Assembly: GCA_034770075.1 (NCBI GenBank)
Contig: CM068379.1
Coordinates: 38,447,130-38,511,129 of the forward strand
Direction of reading: 5' to 3'
DNA length: 64,000 nucleotides
DNA from: Aralia elata
Lineage: Eukaryota; Streptophyta; Magnoliopsida; Apiales; Araliaceae
Shown: positions 52,627-64,000 of the stretch, piece by piece
Layout of the letters: each line of letters begins with the position of its first letter
Position numbering within the stretch: position 1 is the stretch's first letter
The notes under the pieces: generated by a model
The model's database searches: none
What the model saw: only the letters and a program-made list of their open reading frames with translations
Told to the model about the DNA's origin: nothing
Made by a program: the position numbers and the translations under genes

Positions 52627-55526
52627 TGTAACAAATGTGATTTTTGTAATTAAATAAAATATTTATTGAGTTAAATAAATATTTTAGTTGATTTAAGATA
52701 ATAATTAAATTAGATGATTAATGATTTATTTGAATAAATGTTTTATTTGAATAAAATGATTTATTTGGTAATATTATAGTTGGCCAAATAGAAATTATAA
52801 TTTAATTAGTAAGGTTTAATTGAATTTATATTGTTAAAATTTAATTGAGTAAAGTGTGACAATTGAAGCATATTATATAATAAGTTTTTATATAATTAAA
52901 AGAAGATTAATTTCGTTTTACCAAACAAGGCCTTGCGGCTTTTGAAATTCTACTTTTCTTAATTGGATTTGCCAAACAAGCCTTATGGCTTTTGAATTTG
53001 CGTAACTGATGAATTAGAATTAAAATACAATATTATTATTTAACAGTTTTTATTTGAAGGCCGTTACTAGTATTGTCAATTTATTTGCTAGCTAAGGAAG
53101 AAAGAAAGAAAAAGAGAGAGTTGAGAGTTTAGAGAGAAAATTGAGAATTGAAAAGAATTCTGGAAATAAGAAGGAAGAAAAGGGTGTACTGAATTCTCAC
53201 CATCTAGCTTCTAAACAAAGAATTAAGAGGTATAATCCGATTATAAACTCTTGTATATATGTTCTTTGAGTTCTTCATGGTAAAATAGATTTTTAATGGA
53301 TTAATTGTTTGGAAGTTGTTTATAAATTGTTCATATGCATGTATTATCTATTATATTATGTATATAAACTATTTTGGGTCAATTAATTCATGAGATTATG
53401 TTTAAAAATGGCGTTTTGGTAGTTACAGTGAAAAGTTCCCGAGTTTGGCTTATACGTATAAAAATTTATGAACAATATTTCTAAGATTTAATTAATATGT
53501 TGATTATGTATGATGTTAAGAGTATATAATTTGCTATATGGTGTCTGTGGATGGTCTACAGTAATTAAATTAGTGTATAAGCCTGGAATAGGAATATAAG
53601 CCTGGAATAGGAAGAACATGACTTTTAGTTTTCACAATATTTATGTGGTTTGTCTAAGGGTCAAAATTGATGGTTTATTTGTTCATAGAATTGTAAAGTG
53701 ATTGTTGATTACGTTAATTTGGTAAGAAATGAAAAGAATGCAAGTGGAATGGATTAAATTGGTTAAGAAACGGATTCGTGGTGTTTAATTTTGTTAATAT
53801 GTCAAAAGTTTGGAAAAAGAGCATGAACAGTGGAATTTAATCTCCTAAATTAGTTGTTTATGTGTTTTGTATTGTTAGAAACATGTTGGGTTTTGGCTTT
53901 ACAACATGTTTTCTGTTAGGGTATGCTTAAATTTTGAATTGGGTATAGAAATTGAAAAAAAAATTGGTTTGAAGTTCGCTGTTTGCGAAGCAGAGCAACT
54001 GAATCTACAGCGTCGCGCTGTAGCGCCATGCAACAGGCATGTCTGCGTGCTGCAGCGGACCAGTGCCGCAACGCCGCCTATATAGTGTTAAGCGAGCGCC
54101 GCAGCGCCGGGTCTAGTAGTGACGGGTCAAGGGTTGTGCTGCAGTATCGGCTCAAAGCCAAAACCTGGCGCCGCAACGCCGGTCCGATTTTTGAACCGGG
54201 TCGAGTCGGCCAGTCGGGTCGGGTCAGGTCAAAATCCTGAAATTGATATTTTTTTCAAATTCTGTAATTTAATAATTTTTCCATATATGGAGCAACATGA
54301 TAAATATATGTTACTAAAGTAAGAGTTTAAGAATATTGGTTTGAGTTATGCTTTTGAAAGTGATTAATTGCTTAATTTAGGAAGTAAATAGTTGAACCAT
54401 GATTGTTAATTGTTCAACGTGACTTAAATGTATAGGTCACTAAAAGAGCAAGTAGATAACATTAATTATAGGAAGCGCTTAAGGCAAGTTCTTTTATCCC
54501 TGTCTTGGCTATAAATGTCGCAACGTTCTTACTTTACTTTCATTGAGCAAGCTTATTAACCTTGGCTTATTATTATTAAAGCAAGGTTGTTATAATGTCA
54601 AATGCTTATGTTCTATTCAAGTCATTTGTTATTCGATTATGAATTGTTATTCAAACTTCGAACATAAACCTCATTGTACATCTTTATTTTTGAATCAAAT
54701 GCTTTAGCGACTAGCGAACCTTTATTGATTCAGCTAGTCCATAGTTGATGAGCGTTCTAAAGACGTAGAATTTATTGACATTATTCCAAACCAAGTTTCC
54801 TTTAGTACGAATTCTGATGTCAAACTGAGATGAACATCCCTAATATAGGGAATTAAACTACGCAATAGCGTTAAAATGTTTGTGCACAATATATTATACG
54901 AAGGGCTGATCCCCCAGAGTACGAGACGGATAGTCCATAGTCTTTAAGACTGTTAAAGGTTACAGTAGAGATACTTGTTAACCTAGGACATAGTTCGAGG
55001 TCTTATCACCCTCAGATATACTTTTGATCTTGAGATCTATATTCAATTCTTAAGCCGAGTTTTCTATTAAGCTTTCAGTCCTTTGATTGTTGTGGATTGA
55101 TTTTAGAAAGGCTATTACACCTCAGTTAAAATCTATTCCGTTGATTATTTAATTGTTATTGTTATTATACTTGTGGGCAATTATTTGCTCACCCTTGCAC
55201 ACACATTGCAGCTAAAACTGAGAAGCCAGATGAGCCGTCCACTGGTAAGGGCAAGGGTAAGATGCAGAAGTAGCTCGCAAACTGTTATTTGTTATAGAGT
55301 TTATGTGATCAGACTTATTTAATATTATGTTTTAATTCCGCATTGATGTAATAAAGGTTAGATGACCTGGGATTTATTTGTTTAAAAGATTTATGTTGTG
55401 ACCCCTTTTGTGGGAAGATGGTTTATTTAGTTTATTATCCTTTATTATGGGTAGTTAGACATAAATTTATTGAACAGTGGACAACAAATCTGTGGGTTTG
55501 AAGTACCCAGATTTGGGGGTGTCACA
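52627..55526 (+). repeat. TkE 5' LTR
   Basis: 2900 bp from TGTAACAAATG to GGGGGTGTCACA, directly before the PBS. Two CCAAACAAG motifs lie about 52 bp apart (near 52921 and 52973). The island is at 53982-54215. No gene is present. Confidence 0.9.
53982..54215 (+). other. Palindromic-unit island in TkE 5' LTR
   Basis: Units related to GCGCCGCAGCGCC start at 54015, 54047, 54063, 54096, 54136 and 54168 (spacings 32, 16, 33, 40, 32). The anchor TTTGCGAA is at 53982, 33 bp before the first. Several units have lost CpG sites compared with the 3' LTR copy. Confidence 0.65.
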
Positions 55527-55529
55527 GGT

Positions 55530-55541
55530 TGGTATCAAAGC
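55530..55541 (+). promoter_or_regulatory. TkE primer binding site
   Basis: TGGTATCAAAGC, one change from the complement of initiator Met tRNA, 3 bp after the LTR end. Confidence 0.8.
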
Positions 55542-55745
55542 TGTAGGTTAAGAACCTTAGGTGGGGGAATCTTAGGAATTAGCCTTGTAGAGAATCGAAA
55601 ACATAGTGGTGTGAAAACTCTCATCGAGTTATAGGAAATGAATTAAGAAATTCATTGAAGATTAATAATAAAAGACTTTATGTGCTTATGTGTTAATAAT
55701 CTATGTGCTCGCGAGTAAAATCGAGTAATAATAATTGGTGACAGG

Positions 55746-56483
55746 ATGACTGACGTAGGAGGATCCAGCCAGGCTAGGGAGGAGGAGCCCTGAGATATTC
55801 ATATAGTCTGGGAGCAGTTAGTACTGAGGGAGTTATCCCCACTGATCACCGTTGTAGGCCCTGAGTACGAGCCTGAGTCAGATCTTGAGGAAGATCCCGA
55901 AGAGATTGAGGAGCAAGAAGGAGATCCTGATGAGTTTCCACCGAACTCTATTAGTGCTGAGATGTATGATGAGTTATATGACCGTAACATCGAGTTACAG
56001 GATAGTGTTAGAGAATTGATGGAGCTGGCAGATGCGCGTCAAACCACTATAGAGCAGAAGAATGACGAGATTGAGGAGCTTGATATATGTCTTGGAGACG
56101 TGGAGTGGAAGCTGGTTCAGGCGGGGAGACAAAAGGAGGAGCTAACAGCTGAGATAGAGAAACTGAAGACCGACCTAAAAGAAGAGTTCGCAAAGCGTGC
56201 TAGAGCCGAGGACGCATGGATGAGGGCTGCTGACCATGTGGATCGTGTTGAGGATAAGGTTCGGTCAAAGAAGGCTAGAATGGATGAGATGGACTATACA
56301 TTCCACACAACGATAGATAGAGCACAAGATCGAGTTTTCCACTATCCAGTGCAGTTTCAAGGATCTACCATGGTATATGATGGATCACAGGACGATGATT
56401 CATATCACGAAAGAGGAGCGTGGGGAAGCGGTACGACGTGGGATGTCTTAGCTATTTGCGAAAAATGCAATAGTGGGTTATAA
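55746..56483 (+). pseudogene. TkE extra 5' ORF (ORF0), one premature stop
   Basis: From the start at 55746 (MTDVGGSSQAREEEP) the frame runs 245 codons to 56483 with a single internal TGA (55791-55793), which could be a decayed CGA. Codons about 38-70 are very acidic; codons about 75-150 are Glu/Lys-rich with heptad-like spacing (ELADARQTTIEQKNDEIEEL, EKLKTDLKEEFAKRARAEDA), which suggests a coiled coil. No membrane segment, signal peptide or enzyme motif is seen. The same layout in TkA and TkB supports a real gene of this lineage. 56484-56761 is AT-rich leader without an ORF. Confidence 0.65.
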
Positions 56484-56761
56484 TAGCTAGTCACGAGTAT
56501 TAGTAGAATGTAAATCCCAATTGTTAATATAAAAATAGGATAAGATGTTAATGTGATTTTTAATATTTTTTATGATAAGGAAAATGATGTAAATAGCAGT
56601 AATGCTATCTTTGTTGTGTTTAAGGACATTGAATGAATAAAATACAAAAGTTTGTTTAATGTGTTATGTGCTAAATGTTGTTGTTTAAAACTGTTTAAGA
56701 TAAGCCTTAAATGTTTAAGTGGTTGACTAGTAATCTAATGGCGAATACTTTCAACAGAAAG

Positions 56762-57830
56762 ATGCCGCCAAGAAGAAGGCAAACTCGTCAGCAAACCCTG
56801 AGGGGTCGACGAACAATAATGAAGCTGAAGCTAACCTAATGTAAGAACTGGTGAATTTATTGACAGGAGCATTTGCGAATCAACCCCAAGCTCAAGCCAC
56901 GACCTTCAAAGACTTCAAGGTTGTGGGACCCCCAGAATATCAAGGGTCTATGAATCCAATCGAAGCTCAGACTTGGGTTATGGAGATGGAGAAGGTATTT
57001 GACGTCGCTAGGGTTAATGAGAATTAAAAGACTGCTTTCGCGACATTCATGCTCAAATCAGAAGCTAGTTACTGGTGGCAAGCTAACAAAACCTGAGGTG
57101 GACAAGGGGTAATTCCATGGGAACGATTCAAGGAAATGTTTTTAGAAACTTTTTTTCCAACGAGTGCAAAGAATCAAATGGAAGTACAATTTTTGGAGTT
57201 AAAGCAGGGTACGATGACGGTGCCAGAGTATGCTGCAAGGTTTAACGAATCGGCGAGGTTTGCGCCATATCGAGTTAATACTGACGAGAGGAAGGCCAGA
57301 AGGTTCGAGCAGGGACTGAAGCCCTAGTTATATAGCCGAGTCTCGATGTTTCAATTAAGTTCATTTGTGGCAGTGCTAGAGAAGGCAATTATCGCTGAAG
57401 AGGGAAGTGATGCTTTGTCTAAATACAACCAAGAGTAGAAGAAGAAGAAAAGTGAGAACGAAAATAAAGCAAGTGGTAGCCATAGTGGCAGCAATCAGAA
57501 AAGGAAGTGGAATGATGGTGCCTCTGGTGGCAGTCAGCATGGAAATCCAAAGAAGAAGGTGGAGGCGTGCAGTAACTGCGGAAAGAATCATGTGGGTGTT
57601 TGCTTGAAAGGGAAGAGAGTATGCTTCAATTGTGGACAAGAGGGCCCCATTGCACCAAATTGCCCCAGTCCGAAGAAGGGCGCATTTTTCACGTGTGGGT
57701 CAAAGGATCACTTTGGTCGTCATTATCCCAAGAAGGCAGCAGGAGAAGCTAGTGGAGGTCGGAGCAATACCAACAACAGTGGCAAGCTGACTATCACCGA
57801 ACCGACGCCGTCAAATTGATCCACCGCCAA
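56762..57830 (+). pseudogene. TkE gag
   Basis: It starts MPPRRRQTRQQTL as TkA does, with a frame change near 56810. The capsid part includes FLELKQGTMTVPEYAARFNE (about 57180-57250). The zinc-knuckle region (57559-57740) has CSNCGKNHVGVC, CFNCGQEGPIAPNC (its His replaced by Pro) and FTCGSKDHFGRHY (first and last Cys lost). So all the canonical knuckles are damaged. Stops at about 57028, 57098, 57325 and 57437. Confidence 0.8.
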
Positions 57831-58430
57831 AACATTCCACATGATGGTGCAGGATGCTGTGCAGTCAAAGGATATGGTGTCAGGTATCATTCTCGTCAAT
57901 AGTATAAATGCTTATGTATTATTTGATTCGGGTGCTACTTGTTCATTTATATTCGATGATTTTGCTAAGAAATTGGATTTACCTTAGGAAGAGTTAGACG
58001 GCTATGAATATATAAATTACAAATAAGGAAGTGATTCATGTTAAGGTTGTACACAAGAACTATCAGGTAGATATTAAGGGTCATCTGATGACTGTAGATC
58101 TAATTCCAATTAAACTTGGGTAGTTTGACGTTATTTTGGGAATGGATTGGTTGTTCAACCATGGGGCAGTTATTGATTGCCAAAATAAGTGTGTGAATCT
58201 TATGACTCCGTCAAAAGTAGTATTTTATGGCAGCAAGTCGCCTAGACAAGTGAGTTGTCTGACGATGATGCATGCCAAAAGATTGTTAAGACAAGGATGT
58301 ATCGGATATCTAGCGTACATATTCAATACTAGGAAAGAGGGTGTGAAGCTAGAAGAGATACTGGTAGTTAGGGATTTTGCGGACGTATTTCCAGATGATT
58401 TGCCGGGACTTCCGCCAGATAGGGGAAATT
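57831..58430 (+). pseudogene. TkE protease
   Basis: The active site NAYVLFDSGATCSFI (near 57908-57950) keeps Asp-Ser-Gly-Ala. MGMDWLFNHGAVIDCQNK at 58136 is the usual end motif. Stops at about 57987 and 58121 and frame changes at about 57996 and 58430 interrupt it. Confidence 0.75.
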
Positions 58431-59700
58431 GAATTTGTAATTGATCTAGTACTAGGGACAGCTCCTATATCAAAAGCTCCGTACCTAATGGCTCTAGTGG
58501 AGATGAAGGAGTTGATGGTTCAACTACAAGAGTTACTAGATAAAAAGTATATCCAGCCGAGTGTATTGTCGTGGGGAGCGCCGGTACTATTTGTCAAGAA
58601 GAAGGATGGGTCAATGCGACTTTGCATTGATTATAGGGAATTGAATAAGGTTACCATTAAGAATAAATACCCATTCCCACGGATCGACGAGTTGTTTGAT
58701 CAATTGAAGGGAGCTAAATATTTTTCAAAAATAGATTTGCGAAGTGGGTACCATCAGTTGAAAGTGAGACGGGAGGATGTGCCAAAGATAGCATTTAAAA
58801 CTCGGTATGGTCATTACGAGTTTTTGGTAATGTCATTTGGTCTAACGAATGCACCTGCAACATTTATGGATCTAATGAATAGGGTGTTTAAATCGTTTTT
58901 GGATAAGTTTGTGGTGATATTCATCGATGACATTTTGGTGTATTCCAAAACCAAGGAGGAGCATTCGGAACATTTGAGACTGACGCTGGAAACGCTAAGA
59001 AGGGAACAATTGTATGTAAATTTTTTAAAATGTGAATTTTGGTTGGAGCGCGTGCAATTTATTGGGCACGTGATTGATAGGACGGAATTTTGGTGGATCC
59101 GGCGAAAGAGGAAGCTGTGATAAATTAGGACCAGCCAAAAACACTATCAAAACTGAGGAATTTCTTAGGGTTGGCAGGTTATTATCGTCGTTTCATTCAG
59201 GACTTCTCTAGAATTGCCACTCCATTGACGAATTTGACAAGGAAAGCGGTGAAGTTCGTTTGGACGGAGAAGTGCGAAGAGAGTTTTCAAGAATTAAAGA
59301 AAAGACTGAGTACGACACCTGTGTTGTCCTTGCTGGATGATACAGGGAATTTTATGATGTATAGCGACGCATCGCATAAAGGACTTAGTTGTGTGCTTAT
59401 GCAAAATAGCAAGGTTATTGCTTACGCATCACGATAATTAAAAGACTATGAAAAAGGGTATCTGAACCATGATTTAGAGTTAGCAGCCGTGGTGTTTGCT
59501 TTGAAAATTTAGAGGCACTATTTCTATGGAGAGAAGTGTGAGATATATACAAACCATAAAAGTCTGAAATATATTTTTACACAAAAAATTTAAATATGCG
59601 TCAGAAGCGATGGATAGAATTGATCAAAGATTCTGATTGTGAAATCCTATACCATCCAGGAAAAAGCTAATGTGGTTGCCGACGATTTGAGCAGGAAGGG
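58431..59700 (+). pseudogene. TkE reverse transcriptase and RNase H
   Basis: The 247-residue frame 58377-59120 carries nearly the whole RT: KKYIQPSVLSWGAPVLFVKK, MRLCIDYRELNKVTIKNKYP, FSKIDLRSGYHQL, FGLTNAPATFMDLMN, FIDDILVYSK (near 58915-58950) and FWLERVQFIGHVID. A frame change near 59085 leads to AGYYRRFIQDFSRI (59171) and RNase H with MMYSDASHKGLSC and HDLELAAVVFALKI, then stops. The TNHKSL motif has Asn where the catalytic Asp is normal, as in TkA. The RT domain is the best preserved enzyme in the window. Confidence 0.9.
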
Positions 59701-61255
59701 TCGGGAGAAGTTATTTTTGTTAACTGCTCAGGAGAAGCTCATAGCGGAAATGGCTAAGTTGGAGTTAGAGGTGAAATATCTGACAGAGCCGAATGAAAAA
59801 TTATTCCAGATGGAAACCCGACCAACTCTAGTTGACAAGGTAAAGGAAGCACAACTCCAAGATGAAGAGTGTGGTAAAATACGGAAAAGGGTGCTAGAGG
59901 GTGAGGAGCTTAAATTCAAAATCGATACTGAAGGGTTGCTAAGATTTGAAGGTAGAATCTGGGTTCCATCAGTACCGGAGGTCAGGGAGGAAATTTTGAG
60001 CGAAGTTCATAGTTCAATATTTTCGGTTCACCCGGGAAGTACGAAAATGTACCAGGATCTTCGACAACATTTCTGGTGGCCAAATATGAAGAGAGAGGTT
60101 GTTGAGTGTGTTGCGAAGTGCTTAACTTGTCAGAAAGTCAAAGCAGAGCATCAGAGGCCAAGTGGTTTGTTACATCCCTTGGAGATACCAGAATGGAAGT
60201 GGGAACACATCACGATGGATTTTGTGGTAGGTCTTCCAATTACTTAAAAAGGCTATGACGCGGTATGGGTTATCGTAGATCAACTGACAAAATTAGCGCA
60301 TTACTTGCCGATCAAAATCAGATTCACTCTAGATCAGTTGGCGAAATTATACGTCAAGGAGATTATCTCAAGGCACGGTGTTCCAGTGTCAATTGTGTCA
60401 GACAAAAATCCACATTTCACATCAAAATTTTGGGAGAGTCTATAAACTTGTATGGGGACACAGTTGAGAATGAGTACAACGTACCATCCTCAAATCGATG
60501 GCCAGAGTGAAAGAACAATTCAAACGTTAGAGAATATGCTAAGAGCGTGCGTCATGGATTTTAAAGGCAACTGGGACAATCATTTATCTCTGATCGAGTT
60601 TGCCTATAACAATAGCTATCACGCAAGTATTGGAATGCCGCCTTATAAAGCATTGTACGGAAGGAAGTGCAGAACTCCACTATGTTGGGATGAGGTTGGT
60701 GAACGTCGACTATTGGGACCCGAACTGGTACATCAAACTGCTGAGATCGTCAAGGTGATAAGAGCCAGATTGTTAGCTGCTCAAGACAGACAAAAGAAGT
60801 ATGCAGATCAGCATTGACAAAATCGAGAATGCGACGTCGGAAGTTTTGTGTTTCTCAAAGTATCTCCCTGAAAAGGGAAGGTCGGATTTGGTAAAAAGGG
60901 TAAGCCGAGTCCGCGATTTATTGGACCCTTTGAGGTATTGAAAATAGTAGGTGAGGTGGCCTATGAGGTAGCTTTACCTCCCCAGTTAGCCCACATTCAC
61001 AATGTCTTCCATATATCGGTGTTACGACCGTATAAGCCCGATTATAAACATGTTATAGAATCTGAACCGATATAATTTGACAAAGATTTATCCTATAAAG
61101 AGGTTCCTGTGTAGATAGTTGACAGGAAAGAGCAGGTTCTCAGAAATAAAGTGATACCTTCTGTAAAGGTAATCTGCAGAAACCATAACTCTGAAGAAGC
61201 TACGTAGGAACTCAAAGAGAAAATGATGCAAAACTATCCTCAGTTATTTATTTAA
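59701..61255 (+). pseudogene. TkE integrase with chromodomain
   Basis: Frame 59639-60247 has HSSIFSVHPGSTKMYQDLRQ, HFWWPNMKREVVECVAKC and ITMDFVVGLPIT (first catalytic Asp), ending at a stop. The core continues with SDKNPHFTSKFW (second Asp; near 60400) and GQSERTIQTLENMLRACVMD (Glu; 60452-60817 frame). The C-terminal part (LAHIHNVFHISVLRPYKPDY) and the chromodomain-like end stop at 61253. Stops near 60244, 60816, 60870 and 61205 inactivate it. Confidence 0.85.
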
Positions 61256-61267
61256 TCCTTGTATCGC

Positions 61268-61365
61268 GATTCTGAGGACAGAATCTTTGTAAGGAGGGGA
61301 GAATGTAATAGACGAATTAATTACGTTGTGATTCTAGGGACATAATCCTTTTAAGGAGGGAAGGA
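61268..61365 (+). promoter_or_regulatory. TkE duplicated polypurine tract
   Basis: Units at 61268-61312 and 61330-61374 (period 62 bp). The first ends GAATGTAATAG; the second carries AAGGAGGGAAGGA directly before the 3' LTR start TGCAATGAATG. Confidence 0.7.
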
Positions 61366-64000
61366 TGCAATGAATGTGATTTTTGTGATTAAATAAAATA
61401 TTTATTGAGTTAAATAAATATTTTAGTTGATTTAAGATAATAATTAAATTAGATGATTAATGATTTGTTTGAATAAATATTTTATTTGGATAAAATGATT
61501 TATTTGGTAATATTATAATTGGCCAAATAGAAATTATAATTTAATTAGTAAGGTTTAATTGAATTTATATTGTTACAATTTAATTGAGTAAAGTGTGACA
61601 ATTGAAGCATATTATATAATAAGTATTTAAATAATTAAAAGAAGATTAATTTCGTTTTACCAAATAAGGCATTATGGCTTTTGAAATTCTACTTTTCTTA
61701 ATTGGATTTGCCAAACAAGCCTTATGCCTTTGAATTTGCGTAACTGAAGAATTAGAATAAAAATATAATATTATTATTCAACAGTTTTTATTTGAAGGCC
61801 GTTACTAGTATTGTCACTTTATTTGCTAGCTAAGGAAGAAAGAAAGAAAAAGAGAGAGTTGAGAGTTCAGAGAGAAAATTGAGAATTGAAAAGAATTCTG
61901 GAAATCAGAAGGAAGAAAAGAGTGTACTGAATTCTCACCATCTAGCTTCTAAATAAAGAATTAAGAGGTACAATCCGATTATAAACTCTTGTATATATGT
62001 TCTTTGAGTTCTTCATGGTAAAATAGATTTTTAATGGATTAATTGTTTGGAAGTTGTTCATAAATTGTTCATATACATGTATTATCTATTATATTATGTA
62101 TATAAACTATTTTGGGTGAATTAATTCATGAGATTATGTTTAAAAATGGCATTTTGGTAGTTACATTGAAAAGTTCCCGAGTTTGGCTTATACGTATAAA
62201 AATTTATGAACAATATTTCTAAGATTTAATTAATATGTTGATTATGTATGATGTTAAGAGTATATAATCTGCTATATGGTGTCTGTGGATGGTCTACAGT
62301 AATTAAATTCGTGTATAAGCCTGGAATAGGAATATAAGCCTGGAATAGGAAGAACATGACTATTAGTTTTCATAGTGTTTATGTGATCTGTCTAAGGGTC
62401 AAAATTGATAGTTTATTTGTTAATAGAATTGTAGATTGATTGTTGATTACGTTAATTCGTTAAGAAACAAAAAAAATGCAAGTAGAATGGATTAAATTGG
62501 TTAAGAAACGGATTCGTGGTGTTTAATTTTGTTAATATGTCAAAAGTTTGGAAAAAGAGCATGAACGGTGAAATTTAATCTCCTAAATTGGTTGTTTATG
62601 TGTTTTGTGTTATTAGAAACATGTTGGGTTTTGGCTTTCCAACATGTTTTATGTCTGGGTATGCTTAAATTGTGAATTGGGTATAGAAATTAGAAAAAAT
62701 TTGGTCTGAAGTTTGCTATTTGCGAAGCAGAGCAACTAAATCTGCAGCGTCGCGCTGTAGCGCCATGCAACAGGCTTGTCTCCGTGCTGCAGCGGACCAG
62801 CGCCATAGCGCCGCCTATATAGCATTAAGCGGGCGCCGCAGCGTCGGGTCTAGTAGTGACGGGTCAAGGGCTGCGCCGCAGCGCCGGCTCAAAGCCAAAA
62901 CCTGGCGTCGCAGCGCCGGTCCGATTTCTGAACCGGGTCGAGTCGGCCAGTCGGGTCGGGTCAAAATCCTGAAAATGATATTTTTTTTTTCAAATTCTGT
63001 AATTTATTAATTTTTCCATATATGGAGCAACATGATAAATATGTGCTATTATAGTAAGAGTTTAAGAATATTGGTTTGAGTTATGCTTTTGAAAGTGATT
63101 AATTGCTTAATTTAGGAAGTAGATAGTTGAACCATGATTATTAATTGTTCAACGTGACTTAAATGTATAGGTCACTAAAAGAGCAAGTAGATAACATTAA
63201 TTGTAGCAAGCGCTGAAGGCAAGTTCTTTTATCCCTGTCTTGGTTATAAATGTCGGAATTTTCTTACTTTACTTTCATTGAGCAAGCTTATTACCCTTAG
63301 CTTATTATTGTTCAAGCAAGGTTGTTATAATGTCAAATGCTTATGTTCTATTCAAGTCATTTGTTATTTGATTATGAATTGTTATTCAAACTTCGAACAT
63401 AAACCTCATTGTACAACTTTATTTTTGAATCAAATGTTTTAGCGACTAGCGAACCCTTATTGATTTAGCTAGTCCATAATTAATGAGCGTTCTAAAGACG
63501 TAGAATTTCTTGAAGTTATTCCAAACCAAGTTTCTTTTGGTACAGATTCTGATGTCAAACGGAGATGAATAACCCTAATATAGGGGATTAAACTACGTAA
63601 TAACGTTAAAATGTTTCTGCACAATACATTGTATGAATGGTTGATCCGCCGGAGTACGAGACGGATAGTCCATAGTCTTTAAGACTGTTAAAGGTTACAG
63701 TAGAGATACTTGTTAACCTAGGACATAGTTCGAGGTCTTATAACCCTCAAATATACTTTTGATTTTGAGATTTATATTCAATTCTTAAGCCGAGTTTTCT
63801 ATTGAGCTTTTAGTCCTTTGATTGTTGTGGATTGATTTTAGAAAGGCTATTACACCTCAGTTAAAATCTATTCTGTTGATTATTTAATTGTTATTGTTAT
63901 TATACTTGTGGGCAATTGTTTGATCACCCTTGCACAAAACATTGCAGCTAAAAATGAGAAGCCAGATGAGCCGTCCACTAGTAAGGGCAAGGGCAAGATG
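61366..64000 (+). repeat. TkE 3' LTR, cut by the window edge
   Basis: It is collinear with the 5' LTR from TGCAATGAATG (5' LTR TGTAACAAATG) to the window end, which corresponds to about 55262 in the 5' LTR; about 265 bp should follow. Confidence 0.9.
62719..62950 (+). other. Palindromic-unit island in TkE 3' LTR
   Basis: Units start at 62752, 62784, 62800, 62833, 62873 and 62905 (spacings 32, 16, 33, 40, 32), the same as in the 5' LTR. The fifth is an intact GCGCCGCAGCGCC here but GTGCTGCAGTAT in the 5' LTR. Anchor TTTGCGAA at 62719, 33 bp before the first. Confidence 0.65.

Larger units (their letters stand above)
52627..64000 (+). mobile_element. TkE: near-complete Tekay/Del-type gypsy element
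   Basis: It has a full 5' LTR, PBS, ORF0, gag, pol with chromodomain, a PPT and the first 2.6 kb of its 3' LTR; the end lies outside the window. The two LTRs are very similar by eye, so this is one of the youngest insertions. Coding regions still carry stops and frameshifts. It interrupts the TkD LTR. Confidence 0.9.

Noticed and set aside
53983..54240. 85-residue plus-strand ORF with an Ala/Arg-rich product, repeated at 62720-63010
   Set aside because: It is the island of palindromic units in the two TkE LTRs read as protein; no codon-level conservation is visible.

Overview
The window is AT-rich nuclear DNA from a flowering plant, most likely a eudicot. It is almost entirely LTR retrotransposons inserted into one another and in decay. 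I found no intact host gene, rRNA array, CRISPR or prokaryotic feature. The only host-gene sequence is a fragment captured inside a DNA transposon. All family names come from motifs read by eye. Almost every coding region carries stop codons, frameshifts or deletions.

Layout. 1-25820 is a four-level nest: a Ty1/copia remnant (CoA, 1-3109) lies in a Tekay/Del-type Ty3/gypsy chromovirus (TkA, 3110-11395), which lies in a second copia (CoB, 11396-16583), which lies in a minus-strand Tekay-like element (TkB, 16584-25820). TkB also carries a solo Athila-type LTR (20258-21772). 25828-27546 is an antisense copia solo LTR. 27741-30826 is an Athila-type remnant, interrupted by a SIRE-like copia (30827-34873). 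34874-36606 holds a copia LTR scrap and a Tekay LTR fragment (TkC). 36607-43678 is an Athila-derived element with both LTRs but no pol (AtL, a LARD). 43679-50563 is a third copia (CoC); its LTR carries a SINE-like insertion and a hAT-type element that has captured part of a gene resembling nascent polypeptide-associated complex alpha (NAC-alpha). 50564-52626 is the tail of another Tekay copy (TkD), into whose LTR the most complete element, TkE (52627 to beyond 64000), is inserted.

How the parts work together. The gypsy and copia elements encode the usual Gag, protease, reverse transcriptase, RNase H and integrase, in the order expected for each superfamily. Primer binding sites match initiator Met tRNA (Tekay, copia) or tRNA-Asp (Athila). 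The Tekay elements carry an extra coiled-coil ORF ahead of gag. AtL, the solo LTRs and the hAT element have no enzymes and would depend on others in trans.

Most unusual signals. (1) GC-rich islands of short palindromic units occur in LTRs of unrelated families and inside AtL; partner units lie 31-33 bp apart again and again. (2) Four stem-loops near the 3' end of AtL have compensating base changes in their stems. (3) The hAT-type element carries a gene promoter, first exon, intron and part of the second exon.
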